From: Takakia lepidozioides
Lineage: Eukaryota > Streptophyta > Takakiopsida > Takakiales > Takakiaceae
Reading direction: 5' to 3'
Length of the DNA: 60,000 bases
Assembly (NCBI GenBank): GCA_030704615.1
Contig: CM060734.1
Coordinates: 47,944,042 to 48,004,041, forward strand
Positions 1-12,177 of this stretch are shown here, in pieces (positions within the stretch are counted from its first letter, which is position 1; each line of letters starts with the position of its first letter). The notes under the pieces are model-generated. The model was not told where the DNA came from. It was given only the letters and a program-made list of their open reading frames with translations, and did no database searches. The position numbers and the translations under genes were made by a program.

Positions 1-378
1 GTTCCAACTTTCCGTTGCTTCGCCCAACGAGCACTCGCCTTTCTTTCTTTCCTCTTCCACACCCTTTCTAGGTTGATTGACGCTGATGCGAGATGCCTCA
101 TGACCAATTTCCGTATCCTCACTAATCATGTCACCCACTTCTGTATTCATATTCATCTCCTGCACATCCTCTCTCTCCCTCCTCTCCTCCCTCCCACGAC
201 GCATCGTTGGCAATTGCCGCTCAATGTACTTTCTCAAAGAAACCATCTTTTGGCGCCGATACTTAGGAAAACTCTTGAACAAATACTGAATTGCTCCATC
301 TATGTCGCGAAGTTGGTGCTTCTGTCCATACTCTTCCAACCTATTCTGAAGATGGGGTTCAAGGGCCTCGCGCCTCAT
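1..378 (-). CDS. 5' coding exon of unknown gene, possibly NVL/CDC48C-like N-terminus (partial)
   Basis: An uninterrupted reading frame of 126 codons runs on the minus strand from ATG at 376-378 to base 1 and leaves the window. An in-frame TGA lies just upstream of the ATG, so this Met is the likely start. The first ~50 residues are compact and charged (LQNRLEEYGQKHQLRDIDGA, then FPKYRRQKMVSLRKYIERQL). They are followed by an acidic/basic low-complexity tail (RRGREERREREDV). A short helical domain with a 'Y.RRK' core followed by a charged linker is what the nucleolin-binding N-terminal domain of NVL/CDC48C AAA ATPases looks like. I infer that only from pattern; the AAA modules would lie outside the window. 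It could equally be another nuclear protein. Confidence 0.4.
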   Translation of the reverse strand, partial: MRREALEPHLQNRLEEYGQKHQLRDIDGAIQYLFKSFPKYRRQKMVSLRKYIERQLPTMRRGREERREREDVQEMNMNTEVGDMISEDTEIGHEASRISVNQPRKGVEEERKKGECSLGEATESWN

Positions 379-2160
379 TCCGCTTTCTCAAGATCCCGCT
401 CGACATATCTTCTCCCACTCTGCTCATATCAGTGTTTTGTTTGCTGCTTCTCCCTCACCATCTCCCTCAGCGACGACAGCCCCAAATTCAGCAAACCCTC
501 AAGGAACATATTGCCACGTGTGATAGTTCTGACGGAGGTAAGGAACCTCCCGACCTTAGGTAATATTTGTCGGAAATCAACTCCTTACCAAGTTATTATT
601 ACTCAGAGTTACTGTGATGACAAGTTAGACTACAATAATATATAGTAGTGCTGACAAGTCACAGTTGACCTTACTTATAATTCTGTATTTAAAATTGATA
701 GTATGTTTATAATGTTCTCGATGTGCAGTTCTGCAAATATGAATGGAAGCTTGATGGCATAGGCTTAAATGATGAAAATCATATATACTTGTGGAAGTTG
801 GGCATATATTTGCATGTCATGCGTGCATTTTGTCAAGCAATACTGCACAAACAAACAAGTGTAGTATCTTCATGACAAAGACTCGATGCAATGGCCACGA
901 TGTAAGTTCAACTTCTACCCGAATCAGGTAATTCCTTACTGTTTATTGAGTGACTGCATGGACTACATGTTGTATGAATTTGATACACCTAGGATGTCAA
1001 ATGTCGAATGTAGGCCGCTAATGTGGAATGAGTTTGTAAAACAATATTGATTTGACATACAATTATCGTTTGAGCAACAATATCCATTCAACATGTGTAT
1101 CCCATCATGTTCAATCGACAATCAGGCTGGTCAAATAAACCCTCTTTTTGGTGTTGTGGACAAGGATTTCCTAGCTGCCATCATGATAAAACATGAAGTA
1201 GTTGAGGGTAGATTACAATATATATACCTCTTGTGGATATAAGCCACCCAAAGGATTCTTTCAAAAGACAACATAAGTGAATCATGTGGCCATTCCAAAT
1301 AGTAGATGTCACCCCTTAGTCTACGAGTGACATACATTCTTTTCCCACAATGATTTGTAGCAAAGAATTGTACACACAGTCATTCATCCAAACTTGAAAA
1401 CTGAGTCCATGGATGTTGTTTTAAATGAAAACTCAGCCGCTGCCATAGATGAAAATTGACAACTGAGTCCATGGATGACGTTTTAAATGGATATTATTTT
1501 TGGATATTATTTTCTGTTTTATATTTTATTTTCTAATTTAAAATCAAGTTTTTGTACCCATAGGCACTTCTATAGAGATTTCTGAAAATTAGGCACTTTT
1601 GAAGAATTGTTTTAAAAATTAGGCACTCTTGTCAAAAATATATATTTTTGATTAGACACTTTTTTTTCGAATTAATTTCTGCCTAACCGGCTATCCCACT
1701 ACGGTATATTGTTGCTTTAGCCAGCTGGTGTTAGAGTATATGTATATATGTACATATACACAGCCAGACTCCAGAGCTAGCCTAAATAAGAGCCTCTTTG
1801 GACAAGACGGCCTCAGTTCTCTTATGGTAGTATCAGCTGACTGTAGATTCCAGGGCCTCGGTGCCTTGGTACCTCAGCTTCTTTGGACTTTCTAGGCTGG
1901 CTCTTGGATCTTTGTTTGGTTTAGATGTAGCCTCTCGCTACATTTATTCTTCTGGCTTAGTTTGCTCATCTTGGGCTAGCTTCTTTCTTTCTCTTCTTCC
2001 CTGTCTCGAAGCTGTGACTTCCTGAATCAGCCTCTATGGCACTTTCATAGAGGTTATTTTTCCTCTTTGTATCTCAGGGACATTTGAGATTTCTGCAAAT
2101 CATTCAATTGGGACTCCGACCAGACTTGAATCTTTTCATTTGGGCATTGTTAGAATCTAG
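379..2160. other. AT-rich intergenic stretch
   Basis: I see no supported gene here. It holds poly-A/T runs, an alternating TATATGTA stretch near 1737-1760, and the short phrase ATTAGGCACT repeated loosely at about 1560-1670. Part of it is presumably the promoter and 5' UTR of the minus-strand gene that starts at 378. Confidence 0.4.
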
Positions 2161-2164
2161 GAAT

Positions 2165-3690
2165 GCAAGAGAGATCTTGCCATGGGCAAAGGTGGGTAGA
2201 GCCGCATGGTCTCCGTTACTGCAGCGTGTAAGTAAGTCAGCGTCGCCACATTCTCGAATGTTAGGAACTCAGCAAATGAACGGAAGGATTCTTCCGGTGT
2301 CTGATTGCCCTCCTTCCCTGCCAACCATGCGTAACAACTGTGAGACGATATCTGGAGTGATTAGACCTGTGGAGTCTCACACATGTATGTGTTGCAACAC
2401 ACGAGTTTGACCACCTCTGGACATAAACGCTTTCGAAGAGCGTCTTCTCTGTTCTAGTAGCAAAGCTCTTCGGAGTCACAGACATCCACCTGGGAGTATT
2501 CTTTCAAGAGCATATCAGCTTCAATTCGTGTCCACGGACAGCTTCGTGAGAACCTTCAAATTGCAAAATCTGGGACCTGAACACACATTCACCTGGCTTT
2601 GAGCAACGTTTCTCCAATGCGGAGAGCTCTTCACGAATCTTTGCAGTCACCTCTGGGTGACGATACAACATGAATAACCAGCTCAGAGCGCCGGCAGTTA
2701 AGGACGAAGTTGATCATGATATCGCGAAGAGTTCTGTTGTCGAACCGACTGTCCCCCTCTGTGCTCAGCTTCAGAAATCATTGACAGCAGATCATCTTTC
2801 TCCTGCGACGAGCAACAAACATTGCAGAAGTACTGGGTCAGTGCGTCGTCTTGCATATTTCACGTCTATGCTTAGATATCCCTAGACACGATATTAGTGG
2901 TAATCTCTTGACAACTCATCTGGATTCAGTTGCAGTTATCTTACATGTGCTCAACGGTGTGATCCATAACTCCTAGCCGTCGGTGATGAACAACTACACT
3001 GAGAACGCTGGCCTACTTCATTGACGTGTTCCATTCCCTTTCCCTCCGGTAGTTCTGCCCTCACTGTTTGGATGATATCGTAGGCAAATTTGTCGAGCGT
3101 TTCGACAGCCTTTTCATCTTTTTCTCTCGTCCAACTTGGAGGAACCGCTTCAAATTCCAGAATGGATCACAAACCGAAGAAAGGAACAGACACTAGCAAT
3201 TTCGAAGCTCTTGGCAACGGGAAGGTCCGGCAGTGACGGCGACAGACAACCCAGGTCAACACCAAAACCCACTTTCACGGTTGTGTCCATTGTCATCCGC
3301 TCCATTACATCCTGTTTCCCAATTGAGAGGCCGCACCTGCTTGTGAGAATTCCATTCCACTTCGGACAGCCCACTGCAAAGATTATAGAAACACAAACAT
3401 TCCGAACCAGAAACCATCATCATAAACTCTAACTATGGGCCTTCAGCGAATGTACCTGCAGATTGATCTGAGATTTGGGTGAGCGGGCTTTCTCGAGCAG
3501 TATCGAAGCCACTCTCACCGCATACTCTCTGAAGACGGTGGTACTGAAATCGCGCAACTGGAGGACGCAAACTCAATGGCTGCCAACCTCCGCTGTTGCC
3601 GCCAAAACTCTCCATCTACGTTGAAGATGCCTTGTCCAAAAAAGTCGTAGTTGACGGCACCGACTAGTGGTCCCTTCAGTTCATGACATG
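2165..3690 (-). pseudogene. Cytochrome P450 (CYP86 clan, CYP704-like) pseudogene
   Basis: Minus-strand pieces appear in the correct P450 order. About 3470-3690 reads GQGIFNVDGEFWRQQRRLAA then FASSQLRDFSTTVFREYAV. An intron ends before 3320, and then comes ERMTMDTTVKVGFGVDLGCL (helix E/F area). About 3030-3160 gives PFWNLKRFLQVG and AVETLDKFAYDIIQTVRAEL in different frames. About 2630-2800 gives KDDLLSMI, LRDIMINFVL and ALSWLFMLYRHPEV. After another plausible intron, 2170-2300 gives ESFRSFAEFLTFENVATLTY and AAVTETMRLYPPLP (the K-helix ETxR). A 1-nt loss (RFV to PFW), a further frame change near 3115, and a small deletion removing most of the AGxDTT oxygen-activation motif at about 2710 make it non-functional. 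Introns are kept, so it is not a processed copy. No heme-binding FxxGxRxCxG segment was found downstream. CYP704-type enzymes are fatty-acid omega-hydroxylases. Confidence 0.8.
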
Positions 3691-4923
3691 CATCCAGATG
3701 AGGAGAATCTCGTCAGCTGCATCCCTGATGCAGTGCTGAACGAGGTACGAGGCTTCTAGTATGGGTGAACCTCCCTCACACAGCATATTATACTGCGAGC
3801 CAAAACTAGACTAATCATAAACCCCATACTTCGACATTACCACATACATTGCAAGTACTCTCAAGAGCTGCACACGGAACCCACAGATTCTGTCATTGGT
3901 ACGATTGTGTGCACCTAATGTATACATTGCACAGACAATGTCACTCCCACAGGTCTCGTATTCCTTGGCGCGGTCGTCCTTCAGGGCGTCCAAGCTCCAG
4001 CTGCACCGCGCAGATCATCGCACATCACTAGTACTGCTTCGGCATCAGTACCGGTACGTTCTTGAAAGCCTCTCTTTCAATGACGATCTAGCCAAACGTA
4101 TCCACCCTCACAAGCACGATCATATTCCTTCGCCATATCTTCTCCCAATCCTCGTCTCGTGTCGCTGTTTGTGTGACCCAAGTGCGAGTAGCGTTTACTA
4201 CAGTAAGCAAACTCCCTCCACAGATTAGCTGACTGGCTCTGCGGCAGATCATGTTGGAGTTCCCGTTGTCTGACCCTGACAGGGCCAGAATTTCGAGCCA
4301 AAGCAAATTAGGATTTGAGGCCTGCACATGTCAGATCCTAGTATCTGGTGCAAATAAAGTCGACCCCCCTGTGCCTTCAGCATGGCCCCAACTCATTTGC
4401 TTACTTTTTCCCGCACTGACATCTGAAAAAAGGCTTTGGCACGATCATGCTCCGTTTCATCACACCTCCATATACAGCAATGCACCCCCTAATTAGCCCT
4501 CGAACTAGATCGCTCTACATATAACTCTCAGTGTTCCAATGAAACCAAGACTAGAAAAGCTCAGCTGGCAATAAAACTTGCAAATAGCTAGTTGTCCTTG
4601 GAAGTTCACATGTGTTTATGACGAACTTACTCACAACGAACATGATATGAGTTGAGCTGCAGCGATCACCGACCTGTAACATCGACTGAATTGAACTGAT
4701 TTAAACGTTCTTCTTGGCTTGCAGCAACCCTTCGAATAACAGCAGCAACCTGGATTCAATGTGCTTGCAGAGTACGTAATAAGCTCCTTGCTACCAGGGC
4801 GAACCTTTTCAAGACATATGGCAGGATCAGCATGACTGTACACTCAATTGCATTCTTGTCAGATCTTAAGCTGGGTCATAACATGAAGATTCCCCCCCCC
4901 TATATATGGGGTATACATCTGTG
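3691..4923. other. No gene recognised
   Basis: The missing N-terminus of the P450 pseudogene would lie in roughly 3.7-4.4 kb, but I could not identify it. A poly-C run sits at about 4892-4902 directly before the transporter remnant. Confidence 0.3.
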
Positions 4924-5420
4924 ACATACCGTAGACCTCCTCCCGAATGGAAGTCCCTGGACCTGCCCCAACGATAGGGCTGCATTTGATGCCTCCGTGT
5001 GATGGGGCCAGTTGGGCCCCAGCGAGTATTTGGTCCTTTGGGGTCCGTCAAAGCCTTGACATGCTTCCTGGGCGTTGGCGCACTGCTGCCAGTATATGAC
5101 AGAGAATTGACTCAGTTTCACCCAAATGTGGCGTGGTTGGCAAAGATTAACATTCCATTGCTGCTCAATGCTGTCGCCAGCATGCCCCTAGCGACATTTG
5201 CAAATATATCCTCATGGATCGTTGTTGGCGCTGTCAACTACATGGTGTTTCGATTTCAGAAGCTATGGTGATAGTAGAGATACAACTATGTTTGTTGCTC
5301 TACATTTGTTTTGGAAGTAAGCCAAGATTTGATTGGTGGGGGACACAAATTGATCAATGCCCGCTGCCGTCATGCCCAATCTCCCCTGGAGTTGTTGTCA
5401 AAGGCTGTCCGGTGTTGTGA
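4924..5420 (+). pseudogene. Oligopeptide transporter (OPT family) 3'-end pseudogene
   Basis: The C-terminal third of an OPT protein can be followed with breaks. LLPNGSPWTCPNDRAAFDAS (4930-5002) ends in TGA. After a one-base frame change comes GPVGPQRVFGPLGS and LLPVYDREL, then INIPLLLNAVASMPLATFAN and SSWIVVGAVNYMVFRFQKLW (to 5270). Three stops in a row (TGA TAG TAG) follow exactly where the family has a WW-x-RYNYV motif; RYNYV is still readable just after them. A deletion then removes the last membrane helices before the typical C-terminus WWGTQIDQCPLPSCP...GCPVL, which ends in TGA at about 5420. OPT proteins are plasma-membrane proton-coupled peptide/metal-chelate transporters. Upstream exons were not found, so this is a truncated relic. 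Confidence 0.8.
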
Positions 5421-6036
5421 ATTACGCTATGTAGGTAGCTGTATCATGGCTGACTGGGCTTTTCTGTGATAAGCACAAATGAATAGGTGAGTTTTGAAGA
5501 GCACGTCAGAGGATACACACGTTACACATACGGATAAAGTAATCAGAAATTTACACTAGCGTTTTCACAGCAGTACATCTTCTAGGAATTCACGACACTT
5601 TAACATCACCGAGCACCCAAACTTTCTAGATAGTCTCAAATTCTCACTCTACCCTCGGACTAGTAGTGCAAGTTAGGATTACTGGGAGGGGGCCGCGCGA
5701 ACGCGAGCCCCCACTGCCACAAATTACGACGTGCATGCCCCCCGTAGGGAGATGCTAGAGTCACCTGTCCCGGAGTGCTATGGGACAAGCTCTTCTAGGC
5801 CATCGACCTTATTGATAATCGATAGACCCCGCCCAGGTAAGTATGAGACTTAGTGCAGCGAGCCGGTTTATATACCACAACTCTAGCCAGTTTTGGGCAA
5901 TCGATATGGGATAATTGGGCACCGCAAATAATGTACACTCCTATGGTTAAAAGCGTTTTATGTGGACACCGTCGCTTTTTGCTAACCTGATCGGGACGGG
6001 GAGGTCGTCTCTCTCGCTCGCAGGGTGTGGGTGGCG
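5421..6036 (+). promoter_or_regulatory. Upstream region/5' UTR of the LPA3-like gene
   Basis: Non-coding stretch directly before the LPA3-like start codon. It turns GC-rich from about 5680. I see no clear TATA element; the exact transcription start cannot be told from sequence. Confidence 0.3.
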
Positions 6037-9000
6037 ATGGCGCATGCCCTCCGCAGCTCTCCGCTGCTCTGCTGCGCTGCACCGGAGGCAGCAGGCTGGC
6101 GCGCACACGAAGGGCAGGCGGGCAGGGTGCGATGGTGTAGGCTGCAGCGGATGGTGTCGCTGAGGCGAGCTGCGTGCCCTGCCCCTGCATTGCCGGTTCA
6201 GGCTGCCAGTGCTGATAGTAGCGCTTATGCGGGAGTGTCCGTCTACAAACCTTCGTCCTACGATGTGCTCGTATCCGGTATGTCCCATTTTGGGTAACCT
6301 GCAGGCATTTCTGGTTTTAATTTTATCTTGAATTTCGAGCGACCACAGTGGTCGGATGAGAAGTGACTAGAGAGGACTCATAGCTGCGTGGAAGGTTTTT
6401 TTAACGGTAGTATGTCTTGCGTGCTTTGGAGATGCCTGGAATTCAATATGCACCTATACTTCAACTAGCTTTGAGTAGATAGAGACCGCATGTTGAGGTT
6501 TGTTTATGGAGCCCTGGGCTCTGAGCTAGTAAGCTTCATGACAATTGTGCTGACAGTACATAGTGGGCTTGGGTACTTCGCTGTGGTGGAGTTGGAGTGA
6601 CTCATTGGGTGGCTGTCGTATTTTTCTTCCCGCCTGGTAACGAGTACAACAGCAGCAATTTAAATTGTGCTGATGGTCATTACTGGAAAACCGAGGGTTT
6701 GCAGATGCAGCAAAGGCACTCAGTTATGCTCTGGATGACGTCAAGAAGCGAATTGAAATTGATTTCCCGTACGCTTCTGATCTTCCTGCTTGCCATCATA
6801 GGTGTTATTTGCAAGGACAAGAGAGGACTTTGTCAAGTGGGATAGATAATGCAAGTAGTTTTGTCTTCACGCCCTCCTCTCCTTTCAGTTTCCTCTTTGG
6901 TGGGCATCTATTTTCCATTTGCCTAATATAATCAATACTGACATGAATTCTTCATCCTGTTTCTTCATGATATCTCTGGCTCCTCTCTTGCTTGGCTGGG
7001 GTGCTAGTTATCTGTGATAAAGCATGATACTTTTCCTTTTTTTGGATGATGGCAGGCCATTGCCAAGCAGCATATCTGGGTACCAGGTGCACTTTGTCAT
7101 TCCCAGGTTTCCTTCTGTGATAGTTTCCCTTGTGTTTATGTGACTTGCTCAAGAAATCACGTTAGCTTTAATTTAAGAGTTGCCTTGATTGGTCTCTTCA
7201 TGTGATTCAAATGTTGAGCTTGCTTTTTCATTCTTATAAATTTACTTCAATCTCCCTGACTAGATGTTTCTTCTTTGTTTTTGTTCTCAGTGTCAGTCAA
7301 GTATATACTTGATTTGGAAGGTAGATTACAACTTTTTCTGATGACTATTGCACAATGTGATCGGCAGGGAGCATCAGATGAGTTTATTGATGCCAACATC
7401 CAACTGGCTTTAGCTCTAGCACGCAAGCTTCAGGAAGCGGAAGGCATCACGTCATGTCTTGTAGGTCCCTTGTGTTGCCTATGAGATCTTATATTCACAA
7501 GCTCGTGTTTTCCTGAAATAGATGTAGTGGCCCCATAAAGACCCTTGGAAGTTGTGGGAGGCATCCCAGAGATTGAAGGGAGACATGAGAATGTTTTGTG
7601 TGTTCAGTCCAGTTATCTTTTATTGTACGATTGTTGATGGTAGTTTTGCAGTCTGTTTTTCACCTGCTAAACTGAGACCTGTGAGACAAGCTGTCAGGGG
7701 TGACGCAACGTTTTTGATGATGACAGGTTTTCCCTGATAAACCCGAGAAGCGACGGGCTTCGAGAATGTTTCGGTCAGCATTTGATCTTGTAAGCATGGT
7801 TATTACGGCACAAGATCTAATGTATTTGGTAGTGTCAGTCTTCAAAGCATTATACTCCATGTTTTGAGGAGTCATATCTAAGTCTTGCATAGATGATTGT
7901 TGATGTGATTCAATGACATCTCGGGAGAAAATATCTTGCACTGCAGGTTTGATATTTTGGTGGGGTGAAGGGTGTTTTGTGTGAGGTTTAGGAGCAGGGC
8001 CAGGATAGATTTGAGGAGTCAGAGTCATATCGAAGTCTTGCATAGATGACTGTCGATGTGACTCAAAGGCAACTCAGGGGAGATAAAATATCTTGTAGTG
8101 CTGTTTTGAATTCTTGGTGGGGTTAAGGGTTTGTTGTGTGGGGTTTAGGAGCGGGGCCAGGATAGGTGGGAGGGTGAGTGTTGATGCCATATCATGTGGG
8201 TTGTCATGCAGACAGATGGGATCACTGTGGGCTGTTTGGATGATGTTCCTGGTGGAGCAGCAAAAAGTTTTTGGGGAATGTTACGGAATGCCCTTGATTT
8301 TGACTTTGAAGAAGATGTGGAAGGCATTGTCCTCTGCCAGACTCTCAAATGACCTCTGTAGCAATGATAGAATGCAGTGCAAAGAGACTTTTTTGTGATT
8401 TTTGTCCTCTGATGGTGAGCAAGTAGTTCTATGAAGAGCTGATTTGTAGTTTCAAAACAAGGCATCAAACTTCTGTCTAGGACAACACTTTGACTGGTCA
8501 GGCCTGTGGGCGTATTAGTGTTTGTGATGGTGATTGTGTTGACATTCCATTTTGGTGTGGGGGGAACACAGGCAAGTGGCAAACGAATGCAGCAGCAGGG
8601 TTGTACATTATACTAAATTGCAGCACAGCGGAGCTACCAGCAGTGGAGCAATATGTGGTATGCTGGCATTGCCTGCATGATGTGACTAGGACCTCAGACC
8701 CCTACACAGTGCAGGGAGGTTTGCCAGGTCGATGAGCTTGTCAGTGGATTAGGGGCATGTGCTGTTGCTTATTAGTGACTTAGCAACAGCAGGGCTAAAA
8801 TAAATCATAACTTTCTTGGTTCCTACTTCAGTAGTTAGCCTTTATGCATGTATCCATGTTTGATAGTCGTGTTCCTTGTATGCAGTCCTTCCACATCTGC
8901 TCAAGAAGCCTAAGAGGTCACCAGATAGCCTTTCTGCCTCGGCTGTTTTCTTGACCTGCACTTTTTGTTAAATATATCAGAATCCAGGAAGGGGGCCTGA

Positions 9001-10726
9001 CTGTGGTAGAGAGTATGGCCATGCTTTGCAACTTGACCAGCAATTCTGTTGTCCTAATTTATATTTTAGAGTGCATTTGGAGGATTAACGGTGTGAAAGA
9101 GGAGATTGAGGACATGGAGTGCTGGTTTAGTGCTGACTCATAGTTGTGTGCATAGTCACTGATGGTTATGGTGTGTAAATATTGTCGACTATGATTACAT
9201 GGTACTACTGTTTCCTGCTGCAGAGCACTCTTGCAGCAGATTGCCCAGTTGTTCTCTTCAACTTGGAAACAGACACTTTGAGGTATATTTATTCCATCAT
9301 AGCCAGCTATGCAAAGACTGAAGTTTGGAGCTACCTTAAGATGCATCTTAAAGAAAGTTGAGGTGCCAGCAATCACGCTACTGACACTAGCGGGCAACAA
9401 AGGCTGGGTTTGAACTGAGGGGAAGCTGATAGATTGTAACAGAATCCAGACTACATCTTGGAATGAAGGGCTGATGTTGCACTAAATGATTCTGTGCAGA
9501 GCTGACCTTGGCTTACTCGGTTTTCCCACCAAAGAGATACACTATCGATTTCTTTCCCAGTTTTTACCTGTCTTTTACATACGAACTCGGGATTACTCTA
9601 AGGTAAGATAGCCATTGCGTAGGCATTATCCTCATATGTCAAGACACTCAGCTGGTATCGGAGCTAGTACTTTGCTACATGTTGTTCATTGCTATTGATC
9701 GTAAAGAGGAAATCACCCCTTTTCTTTCCTCGATCTATCTTGTCTTCCCCCTCCTTTGCGGTTTCTTGGCACCTGTGTATGCACAAGAGGTTGCATTGTC
9801 ACACCAAGAGCTGCTATGCTGGCACTTGTAGTATTTCACTTGTAGAATGATAGGGGGACGTGGAAAAGCTGCATAGTTCAGTGCTCAAAAGCAACCTGTA
9901 TGGCTAGTGTCAGACTTCTGACTTTGGCTATTGTATATTCCATACCAGAGCGTTCCTGTGGCACCATTCATTCTTAATTACAGTGGGGCGTTGTTTCGCC
10001 AATATCCAGGTACTTGTCCATGCTCACGATCTGTATGTAGCACCCTAATCTTCCTCTGCCTTGTGTCTATGACTTGAAGGTGAACTTGTTCCTATGACAA
10101 TTTGTCTTGCTGTGAGTAGAGTGGGCTTCGGAAGGGAAGGCACAACTTTTCTACAAGTGTTGGTGGGGTTGTTGTCTTAGGGCCATGGCAGGTGATGCTG
10201 AAGCAGACAGATGGGTCATATGCATGTGTTGCTGAAGCCCTAGAGCGCTTCACATTGGGCCAGGTCCGTGTTGCTGGTTGACTTATGCCTCTGTTTGTTG
10301 ATTCATCAGAGGCTCAATTGGCGGGACTGTCATGTGATGAATGGTTGGCCTAACACTGCTGTATCCTGGATATTTCTTAGCAAAAGTGTGTCAGAAGTTC
10401 AGTGAGTATGTTGGTGGAAATGTGCAGACAAAGGAGGAACTGCTGACTTCACTAGGGCTCCAGGAGGAAGAAGGCAGTACCATGGCGTTCCTTCGCAGCG
10501 GTTACAAGGTTTGTATCACCCTGTCACTTGGTTTCATAAGCTCTTAGCTTTTATGTCTATTCGTCAGTTGTCGCAGTGAGCACTATTGAACGGCAGCTAG
10601 TTTCCTGGGCATTTTTTAAAGAGGTTGGGTAATAGCCTACTTGTAATCACTTTGGGGGCATGCCAGACAGCGACATGGTGGGAGGAGGATAAAGAATTGG
10701 AGCAGTCATCAGCATGGAGGACGTAA
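6037..10726 (+). CDS. LPA3: LPA3-like chloroplast protein (DUF1995), 13 exons, 378 codons
   Basis: Exons: 6037-6277, 6705-6768, 7056-7086, 7368-7460, 7727-7789, 8212-8323, 8572-8657, 9224-9282, 9500-9602, 9949-10009, 10181-10263, 10428-10508, 10667-10726. Their sum is 1137 nt with every junction in phase. Residues 1-60 are Ala/Arg/Ser-rich, as in a chloroplast transit peptide. The DUF1995 domain starts at [11 protein letters not shown] and continues through [135 protein letters not shown] and [18 protein letters not shown]. It ends [16 protein letters not shown]-stop. Arabidopsis LPA3 helps photosystem II assembly (CP43 accumulation) on thylakoids. The Met at 6037 is the first ATG in this frame. 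Oddities: a 31-nt exon and an intron starting GC instead of GT (after 8323). A closely related DUF1995 paralogue is the main alternative. Confidence 0.9.
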
Positions 10727-12177
10727 GAACCTTCACCTGGCTGTCTTTTCACCAAACCAGGCACTGCCTTATGCAGGTATTTTCACTGAGCACTTTTTAT
10801 TTTGACTCCAGAGCATATCTGTTTTGTTATACATATGGCACATGGATTGGAGGGTAATTGGTTATTAGTCCCATTTTCAGGGGGATTGAATATAGTCTAC
10901 TAATTTTCTGCAAAAATCTTGGAAATGGAGAAGACGCTGACACTTCTACTGCAAATGTTATTGGATGCTCTGTAGCATTCCTGGCATGGATTGATATTCA
11001 ACATTGCTGCCTACATACTGTGTGCGAGGTGGCTGAGTGGCACGATTCGTCCATGTATCATATGATCGATTTATTAGATGATTGGCCAATTTGGGTGTTA
11101 TTTGCAGCTACACCATGGTGCTGCACTGTCCCCCAAATAATGAAAACCTCACTAGTATCTGCTCTGCTGAAGGATTTCAGAAGATATTTTGTATCAGCTT
11201 GAGGGAGACTGAAGACTGAATGTGTTTCAAAAATATCCAACGCCACATGCTTTTACCTTGCAGGAACAATCGCAGTGTCATCCAGCGAATGCCCCCGTTG
11301 AGTGGTGACATTCAGAGTATACCGAATTCTTGTCGTGTCTTAAGTAGCAGGATGCCTTTTCAAGTACTTTGTCATAATGTTGCTCAAAAGGAAGTTGCAA
11401 TCCTCAAATTCAGGTTTCACTTATTTCATGAGGACATGGTTACTACAAGCCCATGTAGCAAGTTGCTAACGGCCATTGCCATCAAATGGATGGAGGACTG
11501 TGGTACCTAATGCCAAGTCCAATGGATCAAAGAATGAATCAAATTTTTGAACTTGCCATTCATGTATACTCTGCGAAACCAGCCAAATGTACAGACAGAC
11601 TGCCAGCGTATAGTAGCATTTGTTAGGATTTCAATCCCAATTTTTGCACAGATTGCTTGACTATAGAAGTAGGCCTTTCTTGCCAGGGCCCCATAAATGA
11701 CAATCTCTTGATGAGCTATTGGTGGTACTGACACAGAGAAGTGGGCTGCAGTCCACAATGAGCATTTTCAATGTGCCTAAAATCCCTGCTCATGTCAATA
11801 ATAGTTCTTTAAGTTTCTGAGATACGCAATGTCTTACTGGATGTCATGTCACATTTGCAATCAGGAATGCCCTCAAACTTACACAGGCAGCAAAATGGCC
11901 TATTAAGCTTCACTTCAGAGCTCCGACAAGATAACCACAGAAATGCAAGCAAAACTGACAGGTGTTGGAGATCAGCAGTGTCAAAGGAACAAGATACTGA
12001 ACATCTGTTATGATCCTGAAGGGAGTGCATTTATGGTCACACAAAACCTGCTGCCCAGTATAAATGTAAAATACAGATACATAATGTTGCTCTGGTGTTG
12101 AAAACTGGAGACAAACACACAGGGCTCGTCCCACCATATCCTTCCCTTATCATCATTCCCTTCTATGTGGGGTACTA
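10727..12177. other. Intergenic region between two convergent genes
   Basis: This holds the 3' flank of the LPA3-like gene (plus strand) and of the PGAP3 gene (minus strand). Only short unsupported open frames occur. Confidence 0.4.

Noticed and set aside
73-645. Plus-strand open frame of 190 codons
   Set aside because: Composition is low-complexity Leu/Pro/Ser and no family features are seen. It is the antisense of the better-supported minus-strand exon at 1-378.
5947-6288. Minus-strand open frame over the first LPA3 exon
   Set aside because: Arg/Pro/Ala-rich shadow of the GC-rich transit-peptide exon; no homology pattern.
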